A program made the position numbers and the translations under genes. The notes under the pieces were generated by a model that did not search any database, was not told the origin of the DNA, and was given only the letters and a program-made list of their open reading frames with translations. Of a stretch of DNA of 5,640 nucleotides, positions 1-5,640 are shown one piece after another. This DNA is from an uncultured Opitutales bacterium. GTDB lineage: Bacteria > Verrucomicrobiota > Verrucomicrobiia > Opitutales > Intestinicryptomonadaceae. Within the stretch, counting starts at the first letter, position 1, and the number at the start of each line of letters is the position of its first letter. Location of the stretch: the NCBI GenBank assembly GCA_900552245.1, contig URYY01000128.1, forward strand, positions 1 through 5,640, written 5' to 3'.

Positions 1-149
1 AAATCGGGAACTACCCCGCCGTAGAGCGCATGCAGGTCTATCTGCGTGTGCACTAAGCTTTTTAAAACTCCGGCTCCGGCGTCGAATATCGCGATTGCCG
101 ACTCGTCGCACGAACTTTCTATCGCTAGAACTGTCTCATTGGGATTCAT
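1..149 (-). CDS. tsaD: tRNA N6-adenosine threonylcarbamoyltransferase TsaD, N-terminal 49 codons (3' end outside window)
   Basis: TsaD (Gcp/YgjD, ASKHA fold) transfers the threonylcarbamoyl group from threonylcarbamoyl-AMP to A37 of ANN-decoding tRNAs in the cytoplasm, working with TsaB and TsaE in bacteria. Translating the minus strand from the ATG at 149-147 gives MNPNETVLAIESSCDESAIA, followed by HTQIDLHALYGGVVPD at residues 34-49. Both match the family's N-terminal blocks: the first beta strand with ESSCDE[ST], and the [Q/H]xxxHxxYGGVVPE segment. The last residue before the edge is Asp where Glu is usual. The reading frame is open to base 1, and the rest of the gene, including the metal-binding HxxxH region, lies outside. 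The ATG overlaps the radC stop as ATGA, so translation is probably coupled to radC. Only a weak GAAAG-type ribosome site precedes it. The identification is firm despite the short length; the exact start is very likely. Confidence 0.93.
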   Translation of the reverse strand, partial: MNPNETVLAIESSCDESAIAIFDAGAGVLKSLVHTQIDLHALYGGVVPD

Positions 150-916
150 TGGACTTTCAATACTTTTTTGCGGCTTGCAACCGAAGATTCGTAATACTGC
201 TCCTGCGAGGTGGAGTCGTACAAGACATCGAACCTGCCATCGCGCCTGAAAGAGAAGAAGGAATTTTTTGCTATTATTATATGCTCTATAAAATCGAGCT
301 TTATGGGGCGGCAGGCGTTTGATAGATTTCGCGTAAATTCAATGTCTGCAAGAGATGGCTTGGCATCGCCATTTGGATGGTTGTGAGATAAAACTATTGA
401 AGAAGCTCCCAACTTTATCGCACACTCAACTATGCGCCTTATATCGACATTGGCGGTGTTTGCGCTTCCCTCAAATAGCCTTATTGCCCCCTTCGGCAAT
501 AGCCTCAGTTGAGAATCAAAGCACGCCATCTCAAGCACTTCAATTTTCTCTGCTCCAATTCTTGCCCTAAAAAACTGCACAAGCTTATCAACCGAATCGA
601 GCTCTAGCGGGCTTTCCTCCAATACTTGCATGTGGTATAGCGGTATTATGGAGCTTATAAAGTTTATCATTGTGGCGCTGGCCTCGCCCATACCATCAAC
701 TGAAATTAGCTCCGATTTTTCGGCCTTCAGAATATTCTTAAAATTTCCAAACTTCTTTAGTAGGGCTTTAGCTATTGGCTTTACGTCCTTTCTAGCAATG
801 GCGTATGTCAGCATAAGCTCAACTATCTCATATTCGGCCAGAGCCGATATGCCGCCGCTTTCAAAGCGCTGCCTAAGGCGCATTCTGTGTCCGCTCTTAT
901 CGTTTTCCAAGGCCAT
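146..916 (-). CDS. radC: RadC family protein (JAB1/MPN domain, UPF0758)
   Basis: This is a 256-residue RadC homologue. The N-terminal part has the family hallmark GHRMRLRQRFESGG (residues 9-22) and a helix-hairpin-helix-like segment (about 43-90, with LISVDGMGEASA). The C-terminal MPN domain (about 110-230) carries an intact JAMM metal site, SHNHPNGDAKPSLAD, with His178, His180 and Asp191 in the HxH-x10-D spacing. The usual DHIIIG strand reads EHIIIA at 211-216. A tail of about 28 residues follows the conserved SF-x-x-x-G (221-227), making the protein somewhat longer than many RadC proteins. The family is widespread; the original link to radiation repair in E. coli was traced to a recG allele, so its biochemical role stays unclear. 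The start at 916 places GHR at residues 9-11, as expected, and makes the gene overlap thiD by 20 bp. The stop overlaps the tsaD start. The metal-dependent activity is inferred from the motif only. Confidence 0.95.
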   Translation of the reverse strand: MALENDKSGHRMRLRQRFESGGISALAEYEIVELMLTYAIARKDVKPIAKALLKKFGNFKNILKAEKSELISVDGMGEASATMINFISSIIPLYHMQVLEESPLELDSVDKLVQFFRARIGAEKIEVLEMACFDSQLRLLPKGAIRLFEGSANTANVDIRRIVECAIKLGASSIVLSHNHPNGDAKPSLADIEFTRNLSNACRPIKLDFIEHIIIAKNSFFSFRRDGRFDVLYDSTSQEQYYESSVASRKKVLKVQ

Positions 917-1700
917 CGCTATTTGAAACTCCGTGGTTTATAAATTTGACGCCTCCCAGAGAAAGCGGATTTTCCAGAGCGCTGTGCAAATAGGCGTGGG
1001 CATTTCCGCAGGCGCTTTTCAAATCCCTACCCAAAGCGAGCTGAGCTGCTATTGCAGCGCTCAGAGTGCAGCCGCTTCCGTGAGTGTTTACACCTCGAAT
1101 TTTGCGGCTTACAAATTCGCAAATGCCATCTCCGTCAAAGAGCACGTCAACTACATCTTCACCGTCCTCCAGATGCCCGCCCTTTAGCAATACGGCAGTA
1201 TTTAGGAGTTTTCCAAGCTCTCTTGCACACGCGCTCATTTCTGAAAACCTAATTTCTTTGCGCGAAAGTATTGCGCAAGCCTCCGGCAAATTAGGAGTCA
1301 CTAACCTTGAAAGCGGAGCCAGCCTTTTTAGCAAAACTTCCGACGCGTCATCACTCAACAAGCGAGCGCCGCTCGTGGAAATCATAACGGGATCCACGAC
1401 GAGCGCTATATGCCTATTTTTTGCAAAAAAATCTGCGCAAACATCCGCAAGCTCTGCTGAAAACACCATGCCCGTCTTGGCTGCAGATATGTCAAAATAC
1501 GAACCGACAGCCGCAAGTTGCGCCCTCATAAAGCCCGCACTTACGGGCTCTATTGCAGCCACAGTGTCGGGATTCTGGGCAGTTAGCGAGGTTATTGCAC
1601 TCGTGGCAAAAACCCCCATTGCAGACATCGTCAATATGTCGGCCTGAATGCCGGCTCCTGCGCCGGAATCGCTACCAGCCACTGTAAGCGCAACCCTCAT
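897..1700 (-). CDS. thiD: Bifunctional hydroxymethylpyrimidine/phosphomethylpyrimidine kinase ThiD
   Basis: ThiD is a cytoplasmic ribokinase-fold enzyme. It phosphorylates 4-amino-5-hydroxymethyl-2-methylpyrimidine (HMP) to HMP-P and then HMP-PP, the pyrimidine half of thiamine. The 267-residue product has the usual length and all main motifs: substrate loop GSDSGAGAGIQAD (9-21), TAQNP (40-44), KTGM (75-78), DPVM (103-106), TPN (135-137), KGGH (173-176), and the anion-hole/catalytic block THGSGCTLSAA (206-216) with Cys211. The TAQN glutamine and the GSGC cysteine favour a pyrimidine kinase over a pyridoxal kinase. No thiE or other thiamine gene is adjacent, and no TPP riboswitch can sit directly upstream, because the preceding gene ends 1 bp before the start. 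Expression is therefore probably set by the wider operon. The stop lies inside the radC start region. Confidence is high for the family and for HMP(-P) kinase function; a pure salvage role is possible. Confidence 0.96.
   Translation of the reverse strand: MRVALTVAGSDSGAGAGIQADILTMSAMGVFATSAITSLTAQNPDTVAAIEPVSAGFMRAQLAAVGSYFDISAAKTGMVFSAELADVCADFFAKNRHIALVVDPVMISTSGARLLSDDASEVLLKRLAPLSRLVTPNLPEACAILSRKEIRFSEMSACARELGKLLNTAVLLKGGHLEDGEDVVDVLFDGDGICEFVSRKIRGVNTHGSGCTLSAAIAAQLALGRDLKSACGNAHAYLHSALENPLSLGGVKFINHGVSNSDGLGKR
929..932 (-). promoter_or_regulatory. Possible ribosome-binding site of radC
   Basis: The minus strand reads GGAG here, 12 nt before the radC ATG and inside the thiD coding region. 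The spacing is long, so the site is only moderately convincing. Translation coupled to thiD through the 20-bp overlap may matter as much. Confidence 0.45.
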
Positions 1701-1701
1701 A

Positions 1702-1707
1702 TCACCT
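1702..1707 (-). promoter_or_regulatory. Ribosome-binding site of thiD overlapping the lipoprotein stop codon
   Basis: The minus strand reads AGGTGA then T and ATG. AGGTGAT is complementary to the conserved 3' tail of 16S rRNA (ATCACCT), and its TGA is the stop codon of the lipoprotein gene. Ribosomes ending on the lipoprotein would sit on the thiD start, which suggests coupled translation. The site also fixes the ATG at 1700 as the thiD start. Confidence 0.7.
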
Positions 1708-3471
1708 GCCGCTTATCTTTGGCAAAAACTCGCCCGCAATTTCAACAGCCTTAGCTCTGTCAAAGCCCGACGCGCACATCTGCCAAAGCAAGTACATCCT
1801 TCCAGCCTGCCCCTTTGGAGACTTGCAAATGGCGGCTGACTTTTTGAAAAACCCCTCTGCGTCCTCACTTTTTCCCTTAAGTGCCGCATATGCTCCGAGA
1901 TCCGCAAATATCCTACCCATATTTGACGAATTTGCCCTCAGAACAGCCTCGTAGGCAAAGTCCTGAATCTTTCTAGATTCCATTGAGCAATTCAACATGA
2001 CAAGACATATGCGCGACACGTTGGACTCAAGCCCCAGCGACTCCGGATTTTCAATCAACTTCTCTGAGAGCTTCTCAACCCAAGCCCTAGTCAACTGCGG
2101 ATCAAAGCCCTGAAGCTTTTCAAGCACCGATATCGCATTCTCAAAATATGCTGCAGCTCCTTTTTTCAATGAGGGCTGAACACCAATTTTTGCGCAAAAA
2201 TCGGCAAAGCTATCGGAGCTTAAAAGAGTGAAATCGACTTGATTCATGAATCCGGCGGCGGCCTTTGGATCGCTCTTCCAGCGGAGAGCCGCCACATCCA
2301 AGATGCATGCACCTGCCGCAGCCTTGTCGGGTATGGATTTTGCCAGAGCCATGGCATCCTCAAAATCTCCGGCATTTGCAAGCGCAACGGCAGCTCTGTT
2401 TAGACCAGCCTGCCTGCTGAGCCCCTCCGGCAGCATATTCGCAACTTCAACCGCCTTTTTAAAATTCTTTGAATCGGCGTAGCGCACCGATATGTTTTCC
2501 AAACACTTTTCTCTGAGAGGCAAGTCGCCCTCAATCAGAGCAACGCCCGATAGCGCCTCGTCTATCAAAGACGAATTTGCAAGGGCGTTTATCACATTTG
2601 AAAGAGCCTGATTCTTCAGCTTTCTAGAACTTATTTTTTTTACATTTTCAAAAGCTGCGAGCAAGTGCTTTTGGAAATCGGCAAAAGCGGGATCGCCCTT
2701 TGAAATCTCCGTGCTTGAGCTAAGCAAGCTCAATGATGCCTCGAGGTTGTAAACCGCCATCGCTGCATCTCTATTTGCCCTCTCCAAAAACTTCTTTGAA
2801 TTTACATACTTCTTGGGCTCTGCAATATTTTTGGTTGCGGTCTTTTGCAAGGCGGGTTCGCTGTGGCTTGCTAGCTTCGCCGCCTGAATAGCCTGCGAGA
2901 GCTGCAAACTGGCCTTGGGGTCCTTTATAAAATCCATGCACACAAGCAGCATCTCGTCTACCCGACTCTCTGGAATTTTATTTGCATTCTTTGCGCCTAT
3001 CCTCTCCAAAGCCTTCATTTGGCTTTCGTAATAGGCTAGGTATATGCCAAACTCCAGAGCCGCATTTGCCGAGTTTTCCGGAGCTGCAACTACAGAGGCC
3101 CACACGATGTCAAAAGGCGACATCTTTGGATCTGCTATCTTTGCTATCTGCGGCAAAATCCGCTCTCTAAAATCGGAATACTTGCAGAAACCTATGCGCA
3201 AATTTTCGTCGGTTACTATTTGCAGAGCTATCTGGCTTTCAGGATAATTTTCCAGTATTTTGCGGACCTTGTCATTCGCAGCATTTGCAAGCTCCAAGGA
3301 TTTTTGGTAGTTTGCAGCCTTAAATTCCTTTACGGAATCTTCGGCCAGCGCACTTGCCCTTACGTATTCGCTATTCGCCCCCGAACTGCCGTCCGCAGAG
3401 CACGAAAACATTAGAGCTCCGCACGCCAGAACGCAAACTCGCGAAAACACTTTCAAAACCGAGCCAATCAT
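1702..3471 (-). CDS. Predicted lipoprotein with TPR-like helical repeats, function unknown
   Basis: I do not recognise a named family for this 589-residue protein. The N-terminus (MIGSVLKVFSRVCVLACGAL, then MFSC) is a short basic region, a hydrophobic core and a lipobox-like MFSC with Cys24 as the likely lipidated residue, followed by a Ser/Gly-rich linker (25-34). This predicts a lipoprotein anchored on the periplasmic side of a membrane. The rest looks almost entirely alpha-helical. Residues about 295-395 contain three repeats of 33-34 residues starting near ALANSSLIDEA, RYADSKNFKKA and ALANAGDFEDA, the pattern of TPR-like solenoids. Another TPR-like unit is near 525-547 (AYAALKGKSEDAEGFFKKSA), and residues about 40-75 also resemble a TPR hairpin. 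Such solenoids usually bind other proteins, so a scaffold or assembly role is an inference. A good ribosome site (AGAAAGG) lies 6 nt upstream. The gene ends 1 bp before thiD and lies 42 bp after the aminotransferase gene. Confidence 0.85.
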   Translation of the reverse strand: MIGSVLKVFSRVCVLACGALMFSCSADGSSGANSEYVRASALAEDSVKEFKAANYQKSLELANAANDKVRKILENYPESQIALQIVTDENLRIGFCKYSDFRERILPQIAKIADPKMSPFDIVWASVVAAPENSANAALEFGIYLAYYESQMKALERIGAKNANKIPESRVDEMLLVCMDFIKDPKASLQLSQAIQAAKLASHSEPALQKTATKNIAEPKKYVNSKKFLERANRDAAMAVYNLEASLSLLSSSTEISKGDPAFADFQKHLLAAFENVKKISSRKLKNQALSNVINALANSSLIDEALSGVALIEGDLPLREKCLENISVRYADSKNFKKAVEVANMLPEGLSRQAGLNRAAVALANAGDFEDAMALAKSIPDKAAAGACILDVAALRWKSDPKAAAGFMNQVDFTLLSSDSFADFCAKIGVQPSLKKGAAAYFENAISVLEKLQGFDPQLTRAWVEKLSEKLIENPESLGLESNVSRICLVMLNCSMESRKIQDFAYEAVLRANSSNMGRIFADLGAYAALKGKSEDAEGFFKKSAAICKSPKGQAGRMYLLWQMCASGFDRAKAVEIAGEFLPKISGR

Positions 3472-3513
3472 AAAAAACCTTTCTTAGCTTGCAAAATAGC
3501 CGACTAACCGCGA
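3472..3513 (-). other. Longest intergenic gap (42 bp), no clear promoter or terminator
   Basis: This is the only gap over 10 bp in the window. It holds the lipoprotein ribosome site at its low-coordinate end. I see no stable GC-rich hairpin followed by T residues, and no convincing -35/-10 pair; the six T next to the start codon have no stem before them. A six-base TAGTCG occurs twice (3511-3516, overlapping the aminotransferase stop, and 3501-3506), which is short enough to be chance. Confidence 0.6.
3478..3485 (-). promoter_or_regulatory. Ribosome-binding site of the lipoprotein gene
   Basis: The minus strand reads AAGAAAGG followed by six T and the ATG at 3471. The GAAAGG core and 6-nt spacing are good, which supports this ATG, the one that gives an intact signal peptide. 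Confidence 0.7.
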
Positions 3514-4653
3514 CTAGAGCGTCTTTAAAAACTGCTTTAGAGTATCCGCTACCTTCTCCAACTCCTCCTTTTCAAGTTCGGGGAAGATGGGAAGTGCCAG
3601 GCACTCCTTAGAAACTTCCTCTGCCACGGGGAAATCTCCGTCCTTGTAGTTCAAGGCGGCAAAGCACTCTTGCTTATGGAGGGGCAAGGGGTAGTAAATT
3701 TCGCAATTTACACCGTTATTTCTGAGGAATTCTATGCAGGCGTCGCGGTTCTTGACCCTTATTACATACTGGTTGTATATGGAGTAGTTGTCGGTGTCTA
3801 TGTGCGGGGTTTTCAGATTCTCAAGCCCTTTGAGCGCCTCGTTGTAAAAGGCAGCATTCGCTCGCCTCTTCTCATGCCAAGAATCCAAGTGCGGAAGCTT
3901 AACCAAAAGGCCCGCCGCCTGGAGGGCATCAAGTCTGAAATTGCCGCCTACGCTGCGGTGGAAGTACTTGGGCTGCATTCCGTGATTGCGCATTCTCGAC
4001 ACCTCGGAAGCAAAATCCGGATTGTCTGAAACCACCATACCGCCGTCTCCAAAGCCTCCCAAATTCTTTGTCGGGAAAAAGCTGAGGCAGCCGCAAAGCC
4101 CGAAAGAGCCGGCCCTCTTTCCCTTTCTGGAAGCTCCTATTGCCTGGGCGCAATCCTCTATAACCGGTATGTTGTGAGCATTCGCAATGCTCATTATCCT
4201 GTCCATATTTGCGCACTGGCCAAACAGGTGAACCGGAATTATCGCGCGTGTTCTGGGGCTTATCTTGGCCTCCAAATCCTCGGCCGACATATTGAAGGTA
4301 AACGGATCTATATCGACAAATACGGGCTTTGCTCCAACTCTCCAGACACAGCCTGCGGTCGCAAAAAATGTGAAAGTCGGAACTATGACCTCGCCGGCGT
4401 TCTCTACGTCCAACGGGCTTCTGTAAACTCCGAGCGCCATGAGGGAGGCTATGAGCGCGTCCGTTCCGCTCGATACGGCAACCGCCGACTTCACTCCGCA
4501 ATACTGCGCGATTTTTTCCTCTAGCTGCGAAACTTTCGGCCCGCCTATCATCATTTGCGAATCCAGAATCTCGTCAAATGCCGCGCGAGCCTCGCCGCGC
4601 AAGGCCGCGTACTGTTTTTTCAAATCGAATAATGGAACTTTTTTGTCGTACAT
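3514..4653 (-). CDS. DegT/DnrJ/EryC1/StrS family PLP-dependent (sugar) aminotransferase
   Basis: This 379-residue, full-length fold-type I aminotransferase belongs to the family that typically moves an amino group, usually from glutamate, onto a keto group of a nucleotide-activated sugar in the cytoplasm. Visible motifs, in order: PLFDLKKQYAAL at the N-terminus (7-18); the PLP-phosphate loop SSGTDAL (61-67); PTFTFFAT (92-99); VFVDIDPFTFNM (111-122); the cofactor-contacting EDCAQ (166-170, Asp167 to the PLP nitrogen); SFFPTKNLGGFGDGG with the Schiff-base Lys196; GGNFRLDALQAA (236-247); and YYPLPLHKQECF (320-331). The C-terminal VADTLKQFL helix is complete. It resembles WbpE/FdtB-like enzymes, which make amino sugars for O-antigen, capsule or S-layer glycans, but the substrate cannot be assigned from sequence alone. 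No glycosyltransferase, epimerase or dehydratase gene is next to it in this window. It starts 10 bp after the LolA-like gene. Confidence 0.95.
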   Translation of the reverse strand: MYDKKVPLFDLKKQYAALRGEARAAFDEILDSQMMIGGPKVSQLEEKIAQYCGVKSAVAVSSGTDALIASLMALGVYRSPLDVENAGEVIVPTFTFFATAGCVWRVGAKPVFVDIDPFTFNMSAEDLEAKISPRTRAIIPVHLFGQCANMDRIMSIANAHNIPVIEDCAQAIGASRKGKRAGSFGLCGCLSFFPTKNLGGFGDGGMVVSDNPDFASEVSRMRNHGMQPKYFHRSVGGNFRLDALQAAGLLVKLPHLDSWHEKRRANAAFYNEALKGLENLKTPHIDTDNYSIYNQYVIRVKNRDACIEFLRNNGVNCEIYYPLPLHKQECFAALNYKDGDFPVAEEVSKECLALPIFPELEKEELEKVADTLKQFLKTL

Positions 4654-4663
4654 ATGCTTAAAA

Positions 4664-5640
4664 TTACCTCGGGAAAATCACATCCTTATTAAAGCGGACT
4701 GCGTCCACAACCACATTGCCAAAGAGCGTTTTATTTACGTAAATGGCTCTATTTTTCGGGTAGAAAATACCGTCCTCAAACTCCGTGTAATCGCTGTATT
4801 CAACCCTAGCCTTAAATCCGGCAAAATCCACGTCCTTTTGCACAATGCGCTTAGTTTTGCGGCTGAAGAAGTAGGAAATTTTTAAATTTTTTTCAGGGCG
4901 CATTTCTATAACGTCGCAGACATCGCCCGATACGTCCTGCGAACCTGCGTAAATATAGGGCTGCTTATTAACCTCAAAATCGACAAAAGCCGCCCTGTGG
5001 AGTAGCTCGTCAAAGAATACAATGCCGTTTAGCTGCAGGGTTATCGATTCGGAAACAGGCGTGGAATCTCCGGTTACAGAGCTTGATGCAAGCTGCTTTG
5101 CAAGCCCCGATACATTGAGCAAAAACACCCTAGGATACACCGGATTATTGAACTTTAAGTAAGCCCTCATTCCGCGCTGTATGCAGTAGAAGGACTCCAC
5201 GTTAATGCCCGCATGCAAGGAACCAGTCAGAACCTTGTTTGAAATTTTTCCGGTTGAACTTATGCCGCCTATGCTGGCGTAAAAATCTTTAACAATGTCA
5301 TTTGCCTTGCCCTCAGGCAAACTCCACGAGGCCGATGCGGCGCGCTCCACAACCTCGTAGGTGGCAAGCGAGCGCTGTGGCTTAAATATGTCAAAAAACT
5401 TATAGACCCCAAACGTAATTGCCGAAAGCAACAACAATGCTAAAAGCGAGTAAAAAAGAAGTCTGAAGCGCTGCTGAGAGGCGTCGACGCGCGCCTGCTT
5501 CTGAGCGGCCTCAAAGCCCTTGCGCTGCAGCTCCAAAACGGTCTCGTCCTCAAGCGACACAGACTTGCCCTTTGGCTCCGGAATTTTAGGCTCCGGAGTA
5601 AACTGCGCTTCAGGCGGAATCTGCGGAACTTCCCCATAGC
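4664..5640 (-). CDS. Single-pass membrane protein with LolA-like periplasmic domain (5' end outside window)
   Basis: I do not know a named gene for this protein. A GTG at 5560 gives a 298-residue product, but the frame stays open to the right edge and encodes 26 more residues rich in Pro, Glu and Lys (for example PEPKIPEPKGKS just before the GTG). That looks like real coding sequence, so the start is probably beyond 5640. Counting from the GTG, residues 1-30 are polar and helical, 33-53 form one transmembrane segment (LLFYSLLALLLLSAITFGVY), and about 66-298 are exported. That region has the outline of LolA/LppX-like beta proteins: an initial helix (ANDIVKDFYASIGG), DVCDVIEM, YFFSRKTKRIVQKD, and YSDYTEFEDGIFYPKN near the end. 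LolA-fold proteins hold lipids or lipoprotein acyl chains, so an envelope role is likely but the ligand is unknown. The N-terminal tail is probably cytoplasmic. The gene ends 10 bp before the aminotransferase. Confidence 0.8.
   Translation of the reverse strand, partial: YGEVPQIPPEAQFTPEPKIPEPKGKSVSLEDETVLELQRKGFEAAQKQARVDASQQRFRLLFYSLLALLLLSAITFGVYKFFDIFKPQRSLATYEVVERAASASWSLPEGKANDIVKDFYASIGGISSTGKISNKVLTGSLHAGINVESFYCIQRGMRAYLKFNNPVYPRVFLLNVSGLAKQLASSSVTGDSTPVSESITLQLNGIVFFDELLHRAAFVDFEVNKQPYIYAGSQDVSGDVCDVIEMRPEKNLKISYFFSRKTKRIVQKDVDFAGFKARVEYSDYTEFEDGIFYPKNRAIYVNKTLFGNVVVDAVRFNKDVIFPR
4667..4670 (-). promoter_or_regulatory. Possible ribosome-binding site of the aminotransferase gene
   Basis: GAGG on the minus strand directly precedes the TAA of the LolA-like gene and lies 13 nt before the aminotransferase ATG. 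With the T of the stop it extends to GAGGT, complementary to the 16S rRNA tail. The spacing is long, so initiation may also depend on ribosomes arriving from the upstream gene. Confidence 0.45.

Noticed and set aside
46..322. Short plus-strand frames near the left edge
   Set aside because: They are antisense to radC and to the start of tsaD, both of which are clear on the minus strand, and their products show no domain.
1084..1647. Open plus-strand frame of 187 codons antisense to thiD
   Set aside because: It lies wholly inside thiD, whose motifs are all intact, and its product is low-complexity (Ser/Pro/Ala-rich) with no recognisable domain. It is a shadow frame.
1701..1760. Possible TPP riboswitch upstream of thiD
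   Set aside because: The region before thiD is coding sequence of the lipoprotein up to 1 bp from the start, and I see no THI-box-like conserved core.
3472..3477. Run of six T (minus strand) as a possible intrinsic terminator
   Set aside because: No stable hairpin precedes it, and it sits between a good ribosome site and the lipoprotein ATG.
3501..3516. Six-base direct repeat TAGTCG, possible operator half-sites
   Set aside because: Too short and partly inside a stop codon; expected by chance at this length and not placed by any visible promoter.
3929..4501. Second minus-strand frame of 190 codons inside the aminotransferase gene
   Set aside because: The product is rich in Arg and Gly with no motif, and the overlapping aminotransferase frame has every family motif. 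There is no sign of a frameshift that would join the two.
5440..5637. Minus-strand frame of 65 codons starting with an ATG at 5637
   Set aside because: Arg/Ser-rich shadow of the LolA-like membrane protein, whose transmembrane segment and linker explain this region. An independent small basic protein cannot be excluded but has no support.
1..5640. Mobile element, CRISPR array, tRNA or prophage remains
   Set aside because: No transposase or integrase motif, no terminal inverted repeats, no regularly spaced repeats and no tRNA-like sequence were seen; almost every base is accounted for by the six genes.

Overview
The window is a densely packed, single-direction stretch of bacterial chromosome. 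Six protein genes all read on the minus strand, so transcription runs from high to low coordinates. In that order they are: a membrane-anchored protein with a LolA-like periplasmic domain (5' end outside the window), a DegT/DnrJ/EryC1/StrS-type PLP aminotransferase, a predicted TPR-like lipoprotein, ThiD (hydroxymethylpyrimidine/phosphomethylpyrimidine kinase), RadC (JAMM/MPN domain) and the first 49 codons of TsaD (tRNA threonylcarbamoyladenosine synthesis), which runs off the left edge.

Spacing is minimal: 10 bp, 42 bp, 1 bp, a 20-bp overlap and a 4-bp ATGA overlap. No terminator or convincing promoter is visible between genes, and in two cases the ribosome-binding site touches or includes the stop codon of the gene before it. 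This fits one long co-transcribed unit, although the 42-bp gap could hide an internal signal. There is no gene-free stretch longer than 42 bp, and no RNA gene, mobile element, CRISPR array or integration site was seen.

The lipoprotein signal, the single-pass protein with a periplasmic LolA-like domain and the nucleotide-sugar-type aminotransferase suggest a Gram-negative (diderm) bacterium. Base composition looks close to half GC by eye. The flavour of the proteins is compatible with the Planctomycetota-Verrucomicrobiota group, but that is an impression and not something the window proves.

Functionally the window divides in two. The right two-thirds (about 1702-5640) codes for probable cell-envelope proteins, two of which have no known specific role. 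The left third codes for conserved intracellular functions: thiamine pyrimidine phosphorylation, RadC and tRNA t6A modification. I see no evidence for a defence, secretion or mobile system. The parts least explained by known biology are the lipoprotein and the LolA-like membrane protein flanking the aminotransferase.
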